DNA from: Paracidovorax cattleyae
GTDB taxonomy: Bacteria > Pseudomonadota > Gammaproteobacteria > Burkholderiales > Burkholderiaceae_C
Direction: 5' to 3'
NCBI RefSeq assembly: GCF_900104515.1
Contig: NZ_FNJL01000030.1
Span: 1-64,000 of the forward strand
Length of the DNA: 64,000 bases
The notes under the pieces are model-generated. The model did not search any database. It was not told the origin of the DNA and saw only the letters and a program-made list of their open reading frames with translations. The position numbers and the translations under genes were made by a program. Within the stretch, counting starts at the first letter, position 1; the number at the start of each line of letters is the position of its first letter. Shown one piece after another: positions 27,386 through 35,577 of this stretch.

Positions 27386-27416
27386 GCCCGACCACGAACG
27401 GCAGGAGAAGAACACC

Positions 27417-28889
27417 ATGCAAGCAACCTACCGCGCACGCCCCGGCATGCGCCCCCTCCTCTGCGCAGCCGCCGCCGCGGCGCTGCTCGCCGGCTGCAGC
27501 TTCATTCCGACCTACGAGCGCCCGGCAGCGCCGGTGCCCGCGGCCTATCCGGCCGCAGGCGCCGCCGCGCCGAACGGCGCCCGGGCCGCTGCAGACATCG
27601 ACTGGCGCGAGTACTTCGCCGATCCCCGGCTGCAGCGCCTGATCGCGCTGGCCCTGGAGAACAACCGCGACCTGCGCGTGGCCGCGCTCAACATCGAGCA
27701 GGCCCGCGCGCAGTTCCAGATCCAGCGCGCGGGGCAGTTCCCCACGGTGAACGCCGCGGTGAACGCAACGCGCCAGCCGAGCACCACGACCGGCCAGTAC
27801 GTCAACAATTACCAGGTCGGCCTGGCGGTATCCGCCTGGGAGATCGATTTCTTCGGCCGCATCGCCGCGCTCAAGGAACAGGCCCTGGCGCAGTACTTCG
27901 CGACCGAGGAAGCCCGCCGCGCCACCCAGATCAGCCTGGTCGCCTCCGTGGCGACCGGCTGGTTCAACCTGCTGGCCGACGAGGAGCTGCTCGACATCTC
28001 GCGCCGCACGCTGCAGACGCGGGACGAGTCCGTGCAGCTCACGAAGCTGCGGCTCGAGAACGGCGTGAGCTCCGAGCTCGACTTCAGCCAGGCCCAGGGG
28101 CTCGCGCAGTCCGCCCGCGCCACCTATGCGCAGCAGCAACGCCAGCGCATGCAGGACGAGAACGCGCTCGCCCTGCTGCTGGGCCAGCCGCTGCCGCAGG
28201 ACATCGCGGCTACGCTCGACGCACGCACGCGCCTGGCCGATGCACCCACCATGCCGTCGCTGCCCGCCGGCCTGCCGTCCGACCTGCTGGTGCGCCGCCC
28301 CGACATCCGCCAGGCCGAGCAGCAGCTCGTGGCCGCCAACGCCAACATCGGCGCGGCCCGGGCCGCGTTCTTCCCGAGGATCTCGCTCACGGCCAGCGCC
28401 GGCACCGTCAGCAACGAGCTGTCGGGGCTTTTCAAGAGCGGCTCCTGGGCCTTCTCGCTGGCACCTCAGCTGGCCCTGCCGATCTTCGACGGTGGCCGCA
28501 ACCAGGCCACGCTGGATTCCGCGCGCGTGGGCCGCGACATCGCCGTGGCGCAGTACGAGAAATCGATCCAGACGGCCTTCCGCGAAGTGTCGGATGCGCT
28601 GGCAGGGCAGGCCACGCTGGGCGATCAGTTCACCGCGCAACGTGCGCAGGCCGCGGCGGATGCCAAGCGCTTCGAGTTGTCCGACCTGCGCTACCGCAAC
28701 GGCGTGGCGAGCTACCTCGACCTGCTGGATGCGCAGCGCTCGCTGTTCACGTCGGAGCAGCTGGTGGTGCAGACACGGCTTCTGCAGCTGCAGAACCAGG
28801 TGTCGCTCTACAAGGTGCTCGGCGGAGGCTGGACGGCAGTCCAGGAGACCCCGGCCGCGGCAGGCGGCACGGCGGCGCCGAACTCCTGA
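27417..28889 (+). CDS. RND outer-membrane channel lipoprotein (NodT/OprM type)
   Basis: The 490-residue protein has a lipoprotein signal (AAALLAGC), the TolC-like repeated helical barrel halves (NNRDLRVAALNIEQARAQFQ; RRPDIRQAEQQLVAANANIG), and a C-terminal ...QLQNQVSLYKVLGGGW that marks the NodT family. ATG 27417 is chosen for its GGCAGGAG and lipobox; the frame is open upstream into the end of the pump gene. It completes the tripartite pump. Confidence 0.96.
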   Translation: MQATYRARPGMRPLLCAAAAAALLAGCSFIPTYERPAAPVPAAYPAAGAAAPNGARAAADIDWREYFADPRLQRLIALALENNRDLRVAALNIEQARAQFQIQRAGQFPTVNAAVNATRQPSTTTGQYVNNYQVGLAVSAWEIDFFGRIAALKEQALAQYFATEEARRATQISLVASVATGWFNLLADEELLDISRRTLQTRDESVQLTKLRLENGVSSELDFSQAQGLAQSARATYAQQQRQRMQDENALALLLGQPLPQDIAATLDARTRLADAPTMPSLPAGLPSDLLVRRPDIRQAEQQLVAANANIGAARAAFFPRISLTASAGTVSNELSGLFKSGSWAFSLAPQLALPIFDGGRNQATLDSARVGRDIAVAQYEKSIQTAFREVSDALAGQATLGDQFTAQRAQAAADAKRFELSDLRYRNGVASYLDLLDAQRSLFTSEQLVVQTRLLQLQNQVSLYKVLGGGWTAVQETPAAAGGTAAPNS

Positions 28890-28910
28890 GCCGGCTTTCC
28901 ACCCCTTCCA

Positions 28911-28936
28911 AGGCGCCCTGCGGGCGCCTTTTTTTT
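28911..28936 (+). terminator. Rho-independent terminator after efflux operon
   Basis: GGCGCCC (28912-28918), loop TGC, GGGCGCC (28922-28928), followed by eight T. It closes the RND operon 22 bases after the channel gene stop. Confidence 0.95.
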
Positions 28937-29075
28937 GGCGTGCCGCCCGATCCGTGGAACGCACGACTCCAACGGACGTGCATGCACTGCATGCCGGAAG
29001 ACCGCTTGCAGCGTTTCGGCGTGCCGCTACCGTCCCTCTCCCGACCACACCAGAACAGCAGGGAGAAAGCCCGCC

Positions 29076-30296
29076 ATGCGCACGCCATCGTCCACCCCTT
29101 CCGGCCATCCGCCTTCCGCAGCGCAGCGTCCAAGCCCCGGGCCTGCCCTGCGTCGCAGGAGCCTCGTCGGCATGGCCTGTGCCCTCGCGGCCTGTGCCGC
29201 CACGGCGGGACCGAAGCCCGGCCATCAGGACGACGGCGTGTGGACCCGGCTTTCCAGCGAAGGCGCCCCGTCCGCGCGCAGTGCGCCGGTCACCGCGGCA
29301 CTCCGGGGCGCCATTTACCTCTTCGGCGGCGTGAAGGACGATTTCCGCGCCGGAACCAACGACTTCCTGAACGACCTGCACCGCTACGACGTGCATGCCA
29401 ACCGCTGGACGCGCCTGGCACCCGCGGGCGACATCCCCTCTCCGCGCGCCTTCTCCGGTGGCGTGGCCATGCCGCAACGCGGCTGGATCGTGGTGTTCGG
29501 CGGTGCCCGCTACGCCGCGGACCTGTCGGACTTCACGCCCCTGGGCGACGTCTGGGCCTATGACGCGCGGGCCGGACGCTGGGAAGCGCTGGCGGGCGTG
29601 GCTCCCGGCGGCGCCCCGGCCCCGAGCCCGCGGGCGTGCCCCACGGTCTGGCGCGCCGGCGACCAGCTCTATGTGTTCGGCGGCGTGGAGGCCGGGTTCC
29701 GCACGCTCAACGACCTGTGGCGGTTCGATGTGTCCACGCGCACCTGGACGCAGCTGTCGCCCCATGGCGCGCCGGGATCGCCACCGCCCCGCTACTCGGG
29801 CGCCGTGACCGGCGAGCCCTGGCGCGGGCAGGTCGCGCTCTACGGCGGCGAGGCCACCACCGGCCAGGGCAGCTCCCTCTTCCTGCGGGACACCTGGACG
29901 CTCGACCTGCGGACACTGGCCTGGCGGCAGATCACGCCCGTGCCGGGGGAGGACGTCGATCCACCGCAGAACCACGGGGCGGACGCGCTGCTGGGCAGCG
30001 GCCTGCTGCTCGCCGGAGGGGACCAGCCGGGCGGCACCACGGGCTGTGGCGCACAGTTCAACCAGAACCCCACCAACGCGCTGTGGCGCCTGGACCTGAA
30101 CACGGCCACATGGCGGCGCCTCGCGCCGCAGGGCGACGCCTTTCCCCGAATCAAGCGCACCAGCGCGGCCACGGTGATGGGCGAGATGTACGTGTTCTCG
30201 GGCTTCGGCTTCGCCTGCGAGGGCGGCAGCGGCGGCCAGGTCTGGAACACCGACGTGTGGCGCTACACGCCGCCGTACCGTTATTGGGGACACTGA
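29076..30296 (+). CDS. Kelch-repeat lipoprotein
   Basis: The 406-residue protein has a twin-arginine-like basic stretch (LRRRSLVGMACALAAC) that ends in a lipobox-type Cys. At least five Kelch blades follow, each with a glycine pair and downstream aromatic (AIYLFGGVKDDF; WIVVFGGARY; QLYVFGGVEAGFRTLNDLWRFD; VALYGGEATT; MYVFSGFGF). It should form a beta-propeller anchored in the envelope. Function unknown. GGGAGAAAG precedes ATG 29076, which I prefer over an upstream in-frame start with no site. Confidence 0.85.
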   Translation: MRTPSSTPSGHPPSAAQRPSPGPALRRRSLVGMACALAACAATAGPKPGHQDDGVWTRLSSEGAPSARSAPVTAALRGAIYLFGGVKDDFRAGTNDFLNDLHRYDVHANRWTRLAPAGDIPSPRAFSGGVAMPQRGWIVVFGGARYAADLSDFTPLGDVWAYDARAGRWEALAGVAPGGAPAPSPRACPTVWRAGDQLYVFGGVEAGFRTLNDLWRFDVSTRTWTQLSPHGAPGSPPPRYSGAVTGEPWRGQVALYGGEATTGQGSSLFLRDTWTLDLRTLAWRQITPVPGEDVDPPQNHGADALLGSGLLLAGGDQPGGTTGCGAQFNQNPTNALWRLDLNTATWRRLAPQGDAFPRIKRTSAATVMGEMYVFSGFGFACEGGSGGQVWNTDVWRYTPPYRYWGH

Positions 30297-30332
30297 ACGG
30301 GCTCCTTGACCCAGCGCAAGGGTATTGCGGCT

Positions 30333-30376
30333 GGCCGTTTTCCCTAACGGCCGGCCCGGGAGGCGCTTCCTATAAT
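30333..30376. promoter_or_regulatory. Inverted repeat and -10 element before cytochrome c gene
   Basis: GGCCGTT (30333-30339) and AACGGCC (30346-30352) form a perfect 7-bp stem with a six-base loop. TATAAT follows at 30371-30376, 43 bases before the cytochrome start. No good -35 is visible; the stem overlaps where it would be, so the repeat may be an activator/repressor site or a weak terminator for the Kelch gene. Confidence 0.5.
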
Positions 30377-30418
30377 CGTCCGCTGGTTCCGCCAGACATA
30401 CCCACAGAGGCCCCCCTC

Positions 30419-31312
30419 ATGAGCGACACCCCCCACGAAGAAGCGCATACCGGCCCGATCAAGACCCCCCGCCAGCTGCTCTGGACGGTGTTCGTCTGCT
30501 TCGTGGTACCGGTCTTCGCCATCATCGGCCTCGTGATCTACGTCACCTCGGGCACCAAGCCGGCCCAGGGCTCGGGCAACCCGGAGCGTGCGCTGGCCGA
30601 GCGCATCCAGAAAGTGGGCATGGTGGAGGTGCGCGACGCCAACCGGCCGCTGCGCAGCGGCGAGGAAGTCTTCAAGGGCCAGTGCGCCGCATGCCACGCC
30701 ACCGGGGCCGCCGGCGCACCCAAGTTCGGCGACGCCGCCGCCTGGGGCCCGCGCATCCAGACAGGATTCGAGGCGCTGGTGCATTCCGCTCTGGCCGGCA
30801 AGGGCGCCATGGCCCCCCAGGGTGGAGGCGACTTCAACGACACCGAGATCGCCCGGGGCGTGGCCTACATGGCGAACGCAGCCGGCGCCAAGTTCACCGA
30901 GCCGGCAGCCCCCGCCGCCGGTGGCGCTTCCGCCGAAGCCCAGGCCGCCGCCACCGGCGCATCCGGCACCCCGGCCCCGGCTGCCCCCGCGGCACCTGCC
31001 ATGGCTGCAGCGCAGCAGGCTCCGGCGGCCCCCACGGCCGCAGCAGCCACGGCACCTGCCGCCGCGGTGGCGGCCGGTGCGGGCGAAGCGCTCTACAAGC
31101 AGGCCTGCCAGGTGTGCCATGCTGCCGGCGTGGCCGGTGCACCCAAGTTCGGCGACAAGGCCGCCTGGGCCGAGCGCCTGAAAGACGGGATCGACGGAAT
31201 GACGCGCATCGCCATCGCCGGCAAGGGCGCCATGCCTCCGCGCGGCGGCACCCAGGCATCGGACGCGGAAATCCGTGCCACCGTGGAATACATGGCCAAC
31301 GCCGCCAAGTAG
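30419..31312 (+). CDS. Membrane-anchored di-heme cytochrome c (c5 type)
   Basis: The 297-residue protein has an N-terminal transmembrane anchor (LLWTVFVCFVVPVFAIIGLVIYV) and two class I cytochrome c domains with heme motifs CAACH and CQVCH. Each is followed by GAPKFGD and a distal Met in KGAMAPQGG or KGAMPPRGG, and ends in YMANAA. The two domains are joined by an Ala/Pro-rich linker of about 60 residues. It probably shuttles electrons in the periplasm. The domains are so alike that internal duplication is likely. A strong terminator follows. Confidence 0.93.
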   Translation: MSDTPHEEAHTGPIKTPRQLLWTVFVCFVVPVFAIIGLVIYVTSGTKPAQGSGNPERALAERIQKVGMVEVRDANRPLRSGEEVFKGQCAACHATGAAGAPKFGDAAAWGPRIQTGFEALVHSALAGKGAMAPQGGGDFNDTEIARGVAYMANAAGAKFTEPAAPAAGGASAEAQAAATGASGTPAPAAPAAPAMAAAQQAPAAPTAAAATAPAAAVAAGAGEALYKQACQVCHAAGVAGAPKFGDKAAWAERLKDGIDGMTRIAIAGKGAMPPRGGTQASDAEIRATVEYMANAAK

Positions 31313-31338
31313 CCGGCGCCAGGGTTTCCGTCTGCCGT

Positions 31339-31368
31339 GAAAGCCGGTCTGCCCGACCGGCTTTCTTA
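31339..31368 (+). terminator. Rho-independent terminator after cytochrome c gene
   Basis: GAAAGCCGGTC and GACCGGCTTTC form a perfect 11-bp stem around a five-base loop (31339-31365), followed by TTATT. It sits between the convergent cytochrome gene and the leftward conserved hypothetical gene. Confidence 0.88.
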
Positions 31369-31391
31369 TTGGGTCTCTGCCGCGGCCGGGA

Positions 31392-31940
31392 TCAGTACCG
31401 CAGTTCCGAAGGACGCTGCACATAGCCGTAGCGCCGAGGCAACTCGTCCATGCGCACGTCCGCAGGCGTCCAGAGCCCCTGCTCCACCGCACGGGCAGCC
31501 AGTTCCATGTCGAGCGTATGCACGAGGCCGAGCACCCGGCCGTCGAACAGGTAGAGCCTTCCGGACTCGTCGAGCAGGCATTCCTGCACGGCCGAGCGCA
31601 GGCCGGTGTGCGCCACGATGGAGAAGTCGGCCCCGCCACCACCGTCCCCCGCCTGTTCGATGCGCCACACCACGGGCGTGGCCTCCAGCTCCACGTACAC
31701 ACGCTGCGGCCCGTTCTGGAAGAACCACCGCCCCCGGGCATCGGGCTCGTAATTGCGGTGGATGAAATCGATCAGCTTGTCATGCTGCAGCACGGCGCCG
31801 CGCGACCGGGGAAAAGGGCCCTGCGCCTGCACGGCGTCGTCGCGCATGAACCAGCGCCCGCGCGCGTCCAGGCCCAGCCAGCCATAGCAATCGGGTACGT
31901 TGGGCCACTTGGCGATGGCCTGCCTGACGATGTCATCCAT
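31392..31940 (-). CDS. Conserved hypothetical protein (DUF2946/DUF2944-like)
   Basis: The 182-residue soluble protein begins MDDIVRQAIAKWPNVPDCYGWLGLD and contains repeated short motifs of the type LDARGRWFMRDD and PDARGRWFFQNGPQRVYVELE. I recall such proteins as widely conserved in Burkholderiales under a DUF name, but I am unsure of the exact number. No catalytic motif is seen. It is the last gene of a leftward cluster with the hydrolase (9-bp gap) and the NTF2-like gene. Confidence 0.72.
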   Translation of the reverse strand: MDDIVRQAIAKWPNVPDCYGWLGLDARGRWFMRDDAVQAQGPFPRSRGAVLQHDKLIDFIHRNYEPDARGRWFFQNGPQRVYVELEATPVVWRIEQAGDGGGGADFSIVAHTGLRSAVQECLLDESGRLYLFDGRVLGLVHTLDMELAARAVEQGLWTPADVRMDELPRRYGYVQRPSELRY

Positions 31941-31949
31941 GGTCCGATC

Positions 31950-33011
31950 CTAGCCCGCCACAGCCGACGGTGGCGTAGGTGCGTGCCCCGGCGGACGTGC
32001 GGCCAGCCCCGCCTGCCCGGCCAGCCATTCGGCGACGGCTTCGGGCATGGCCCGCACATGGCCGGGCAGTCGCCCGAACGCGAAGCCCACGTGCCCGCCG
32101 TGCGGCGGCTGCCAGAGCGTTACATGGGCGCCGGCCTGTGCGGGCCGGGGCAGGCTGTCCGCCGGAACGAACGGGTCGTTGAGCGCATTCACCGCCAGCG
32201 CCGGAATGCGCACCGCACCCAGCAGGGGCCTGGCGGAGGCGCGGCGCCAGTAGTCGTCCGCGTCGCGGAAGCCGTGCAGGGGTGCCGTGAACAGATCGTC
32301 GAAGGCGTGCAGGTCGCGCACCGCGCGCAGGGCATCGCGGTCGAAGAGGCCCGGGTGCTGGCGCCACTTGGCCAGGGCCTTCGGCACCATGGTGTGCAGG
32401 AACATGCGCGTATAGACGAGCCGGTTGAATCCCTGCCCGATGGCACGGCCGCCCGCGGCGAGGTCGAGCGGGGAACATATGGCCGCCGCCGCGTCGGCGG
32501 TGCGCGCGGCCTCCAGCCCATGCTCGCCCGCCCAGCGCAGCAGTGCGTTGCCGCCGAGCGACACTCCGGCCACGAGCAGGGGCGCGCGGGGCCCGGCCGA
32601 GGCACCGCCGGGCCGCTGCCGTTGTGCCATGCGCCGCAGGATCCAGTCAATTTCCTCGTGGTCGCCCGAATGGTAGGCGCGCGGCGCAAGGTTGATCTCG
32701 CCGCTGCATCCACGGAAGTGCGGCACGGCATAGTCCCAGCCGCGGACCCGCGCCACGCCGGCGAACGCCTCGGCATAGTGGCTGCGCGACGAGCCCTCCA
32801 GCCCATGGAAGAGCACCAGCAGCGGCCGGGGTGGCCCCGGTGCCGCGGCGGGCGCCTCCAGGAAGTCCACGTCCACGAAATCGCCGTCCGGCGCCGTCCA
32901 TCGCTCCCGCCGGTAGGCCGGCACGCCGCCCTCGGCGCGGCGCGACGCCAGCGCGGGCCAGATGGTCTGCAGGTGGCCGCCGGGAAGCCACCGGGGCGCT
33001 ACATAGTCCAT
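31950..33011 (-). CDS. YheT-type alpha/beta hydrolase
   Basis: The 353-residue protein starts MDYVAPRWLPGGHLQTIWPAL, the recognisable start of the YheT/embryogenesis-associated hydrolase group. The oxyanion loop is HGLEGSS, the nucleophile elbow GVSLGGNALL, the acid lies in the NDPFVPADSL segment and the catalytic His in HGGHVGF. It likely cleaves an ester or acyl bond; the substrate is unknown. The C-terminal 20 residues are a Pro/Ala tail. It sits between the NTF2-like gene (20-bp gap) and the conserved hypothetical gene. Confidence 0.9.
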   Translation of the reverse strand: MDYVAPRWLPGGHLQTIWPALASRRAEGGVPAYRRERWTAPDGDFVDVDFLEAPAAAPGPPRPLLVLFHGLEGSSRSHYAEAFAGVARVRGWDYAVPHFRGCSGEINLAPRAYHSGDHEEIDWILRRMAQRQRPGGASAGPRAPLLVAGVSLGGNALLRWAGEHGLEAARTADAAAAICSPLDLAAGGRAIGQGFNRLVYTRMFLHTMVPKALAKWRQHPGLFDRDALRAVRDLHAFDDLFTAPLHGFRDADDYWRRASARPLLGAVRIPALAVNALNDPFVPADSLPRPAQAGAHVTLWQPPHGGHVGFAFGRLPGHVRAMPEAVAEWLAGQAGLAARPPGHAPTPPSAVAG

Positions 33012-33031
33012 GGTGCGGCCTTCCAGGCCCG

Positions 33032-33481
33032 TCAGTGCAGCACCGGCGGCACCGGGCCGGCCACGGCCTCGTGGACGGTGCCCGGGCTCGCGTGGTGGGC
33101 GACCAGACGCCAGCCCTGCGGGGTCTTGTGATAGACGTTGGTGGACTGCACCAGCGCCTCGCGCGTGCTGCCCTCCAACCGCACCTCGACATGCTCGACC
33201 ACGCTGTGCACGGCGCTGGCCAGGGCCTGCACGCGGTGGACCTGCGCGGGCCGGGCGCGCAGCCCGCCGTGCTCGAACATGGCGGTAAAGGCGGCCCGGA
33301 TGGCGCCCGCGCCCAGCAGGCGGGGCCCGCCGGGGTTGATGCAGACGATGTCGTCTTCTTCCGCCCAACAGGCCATGAGGCGGTCGATGTCGCCCGCCTG
33401 CAGCGCCTCGTAGAACGCGGCCTCGGTCTCGTCGGCGGATCCGCCCACCAGGGCGGCGCGGTAGGGAGTGCGTGTGCTCAT
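33032..33481 (-). CDS. NTF2-like (SnoaL/DUF4440-type) protein
   Basis: The 149-residue protein has the cone-shaped NTF2-like fold: DETEAAFYEALQAGDIDRLMACWAEEDDIVCINPGGPRLLG is the typical opening helix and strand, and STNVYHKTPQGWRLVAHHASP the closing strands. Members bind small ligands or act as isomerases and dehydratases; the role here is unknown. It is the first gene of the leftward cluster with the YheT hydrolase, divergent from lemA. Confidence 0.85.
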   Translation of the reverse strand: MSTRTPYRAALVGGSADETEAAFYEALQAGDIDRLMACWAEEDDIVCINPGGPRLLGAGAIRAAFTAMFEHGGLRARPAQVHRVQALASAVHSVVEHVEVRLEGSTREALVQSTNVYHKTPQGWRLVAHHASPGTVHEAVAGPVPPVLH

Positions 33482-33704
33482 CGTGGAGTGTCCTGGCATC
33501 GGGGCCCCGGCGGGGCCGGATCGGGAAGTGCGCCATTGTCGGAAATTCGGCCGCGCCGCGCATCCTGCCCGTCGGGCGGCCGATCCGCCACATGCGCCGC
33601 CCGCTGACGCGGCAGGCCCGGCGGCTGCGGCAGAATGGCCCGGCGCCGGAGCGGCCAGGGCACGTCGCCCCAACGTTCGCAATCCCGCCCGGCGCCCGCA
33701 CACC

Positions 33705-34466
33705 ATGAAACGCCTCATCGCCACCCTCGCCGCCGCGATAGCCCTCTCGGGCTGCGGCTACAACGACTTTCAGCGCCTGGACGAGCAGAGCAAGGCCGCC
33801 TGGAGCGAAGTGCTCAACCAGTACCAGCGCCGCGCCGACCTCGTGCCCAACATCGTCGCCACCGTGAAGGGCGAGGCCGCCTTCGAGCAGGACACGCTCA
33901 CCAAGGTAGTGGAAGCGCGCGCCAAGGCGACCTCGATCCAGGTGACGCCCGAGACGCTGAACAACCCCGAGGCGTTCAACAAGTTCCAGCAGGCGCAGGG
34001 CGAACTGTCGTCGGCGCTCTCGCGCCTGATGGTGGTGGCCGAACGCTATCCCCAGCTGCAGGCCAACCAGGCGTTCCGTGACCTGCGCGTGACGCTCGAG
34101 GGGACCGAGAACCGCATCACCGTGGCGCGCAACCGGTACATCCAGACCGTGCAGGAGTACAACGTGCTCGCGCGCAGTTTCCCGACCAACCTGACGGCCA
34201 AGGTGTTCAGCTACGAGCCCAAGCCCAGCTTCACCGTGCAGAACGAGGCGCAGATCAGCACGCCGCCGACGGTGGATTTCTCCCGCCCTGCACCGGCCGC
34301 GCCCGCCGCGCCGGCTTCGCGGGCGGGATCGACGCCGCGCTCGGGCAGCTCAGCGCGCGCATCGCAGGCGAGAACCTGCCGGCGCCCACGGGCCACACGC
34401 AGGCAGCCCGCGCCGAGCGCGGCGTGGACTGGAACGATTTCGCGATCTTCCTGTTCTTCGGGGTGA
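33705..34466 (+). CDS. lemA: LemA family lipoprotein with aberrant C-terminal extension
   Basis: The first 195 residues are a normal LemA protein: signal with lipobox ALSGC, then the helical bundle (NQYQRRADLVPNIVATVKGEA; FPTNLTAKVFSYEPKPSFTV). The family usually ends soon after VDFS and an Ala/Pro tail. Here the frame runs on for about 55 residues of Arg/Ser-rich sequence that is the +1/-1 shadow of a different gene, the TPM-domain protein whose C terminus is readable in another frame. A deletion that removed the lemA stop and the start of the next gene would explain it. Confidence 0.88.
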   Translation: MKRLIATLAAAIALSGCGYNDFQRLDEQSKAAWSEVLNQYQRRADLVPNIVATVKGEAAFEQDTLTKVVEARAKATSIQVTPETLNNPEAFNKFQQAQGELSSALSRLMVVAERYPQLQANQAFRDLRVTLEGTENRITVARNRYIQTVQEYNVLARSFPTNLTAKVFSYEPKPSFTVQNEAQISTPPTVDFSRPAPAAPAAPASRAGSTPRSGSSARASQARTCRRPRATRRQPAPSAAWTGTISRSSCSSG

Positions 34467-34810
34467 TGGTCGGCGGCCCGGTGGCCCGCGGCATTTTCGG
34501 CAACCGGGCGGGCGGGCTGCTCATGGGCGGCGCAGCGGGCCTCATCGCCTTCCTGTTCACGGCCAGCGTGCTGCTGGCGGCCGGGGCAGGCGCCGTGGCG
34601 CTGCTCTATACATGGCTCTTCGGCGGACGCGGCGTGGCGGCCGGCCGCCGCGGCGGATTGCGGGACGGATTCTCCACGGGCCTGGGTACCGGTATCGGCA
34701 TGGGCGGCTGGAGCGGCGGCCCGGGCGGTGGAGGCAGCAGCGGCAGCGGTGGCTTCAGTTCGGGCGGCGGTGGCGACTTCGGCGGCGGCGGTGCGTCGGG
34801 CGACTGGTAG
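34302..34810 (+). pseudogene. Truncated TPM-domain (YgcG-like) protein gene, 5' part missing
   Basis: In the frame ending at 34810 one can read AGFAGGIDAALGQLSARIAG, which matches the end of a TPM domain. Then come a linker, two hydrophobic helices (about NDFAIFLFFGVMVGGPVARG and FLFTASVLLAAGAGAVALLY) and a Gly/Ser-rich tail ending GASGDW, the standard C-terminal half of these membrane proteins. The signal peptide and most of the TPM domain are absent because the frame merges with the lemA tail around 34300. Only an internal GTG at 34424 could start translation, giving a 128-residue membrane stub. Confidence 0.75.
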
Positions 34811-34865
34811 ACCTTTCCCTCCCAGGCCGCTTTTCCCCATCAACATCCAGGACCGGATCCGCTCC

Positions 34866-35441
34866 ATGCCCTCCACCTCCCGCCCCCCTGCACCGAAGCA
34901 TCCTCCGGGACTGCCCGCCCGGATCGTGCGGCTCCTGCGCCACCGCTGGGCAGAAGGCGGACTGCACCGCGCGCTGCCGCCCGACCTGCTCGAACGCCTG
35001 GCGCGCCGCGTGGCCGCCAGCGAGGCGCGGCACACGGGGCAGATCCGCATTTACGCCGAAGGCGGGCTGCCGGCGAGCTACCTGTGGCGCGGGGCATCCG
35101 CGCGCGAGCGCGCCGTCACGCTCTTCGGCAAGCTGCGCGTGTGGGACACGGAGCACAACAACGGCGTGCTCATCTACCTGCTGCTGGCCGAGCATGCGAT
35201 CGAGATCGTGGCCGACCGGGCCCTCGCGCGGACCGTGCCGCCCGCGACCTGGAGCGAAATGGCCGCCCGCATGGGCGAGGCCTTCCGGCCCGGACGCTAC
35301 GAGGACGGACTGACGCAGGCCCTGGAGGAAGTGTCGGCGCTGCTGGCGGAGCATTTTCCGGCCGGCCCGGGCCCCCGCGGAGCCAATGAGCTGCCCGACA
35401 TGCCTTTGCTGGGTGGCCATGCATTGCTGAAGGGGCGGTAG
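34866..35441 (+). CDS. TPM-domain protein
   Basis: The 191-residue soluble protein carries a TPM domain: RRVAASEARHTGQIRIYAEG, AVTLFGKLRVWDTEHNNGVLIYLLLAEHAIEIVADR and TWSEMAARMGEAFRPGRYEDGLTQAL. It is the usual third gene of the lemA-TPM-TPM cluster and probably works with the membrane TPM protein, in envelope or photosystem-like maintenance by analogy; exact role unknown. ATG 34866 follows the truncated gene by 55 bases. Confidence 0.9.
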   Translation: MPSTSRPPAPKHPPGLPARIVRLLRHRWAEGGLHRALPPDLLERLARRVAASEARHTGQIRIYAEGGLPASYLWRGASARERAVTLFGKLRVWDTEHNNGVLIYLLLAEHAIEIVADRALARTVPPATWSEMAARMGEAFRPGRYEDGLTQALEEVSALLAEHFPAGPGPRGANELPDMPLLGGHALLKGR

Positions 35442-35470
35442 CCGGAGTCCGGCTCCTGGCATCCCGCCGG

Positions 35471-35495
35471 TTCGCGAATCGACCACCTGCTGCGC
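35471..35495 (+). promoter_or_regulatory. PIP-box-like element upstream of effector candidate
   Basis: TTCGC, exactly 15 bases, then TGCGC. The plant-inducible promoter consensus recognised by HrpX/HrpB-type AraC regulators is TTCGC-N15-TTCGC (or TTCGB), so there is one mismatch in the second half. It ends 82 bases before the preferred effector start at 35578. I see no convincing YANNNT -10 at the usual 30-32 base distance. Confidence 0.45.
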
Positions 35496-35577
35496 ATGGA
35501 CGCAGGGTGTGCCACACCGGCCGCGCGAGCATGGCGCCATCGCCCGTGCCAGAGCACGGCAGGAAAGTACGCCTCCC

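Noticed and set aside
27309..30293. Long leftward open frame across the efflux channel, Kelch gene and spacer
   Set aside because: It runs through a strong rightward terminator and lacks any recognisable domain.
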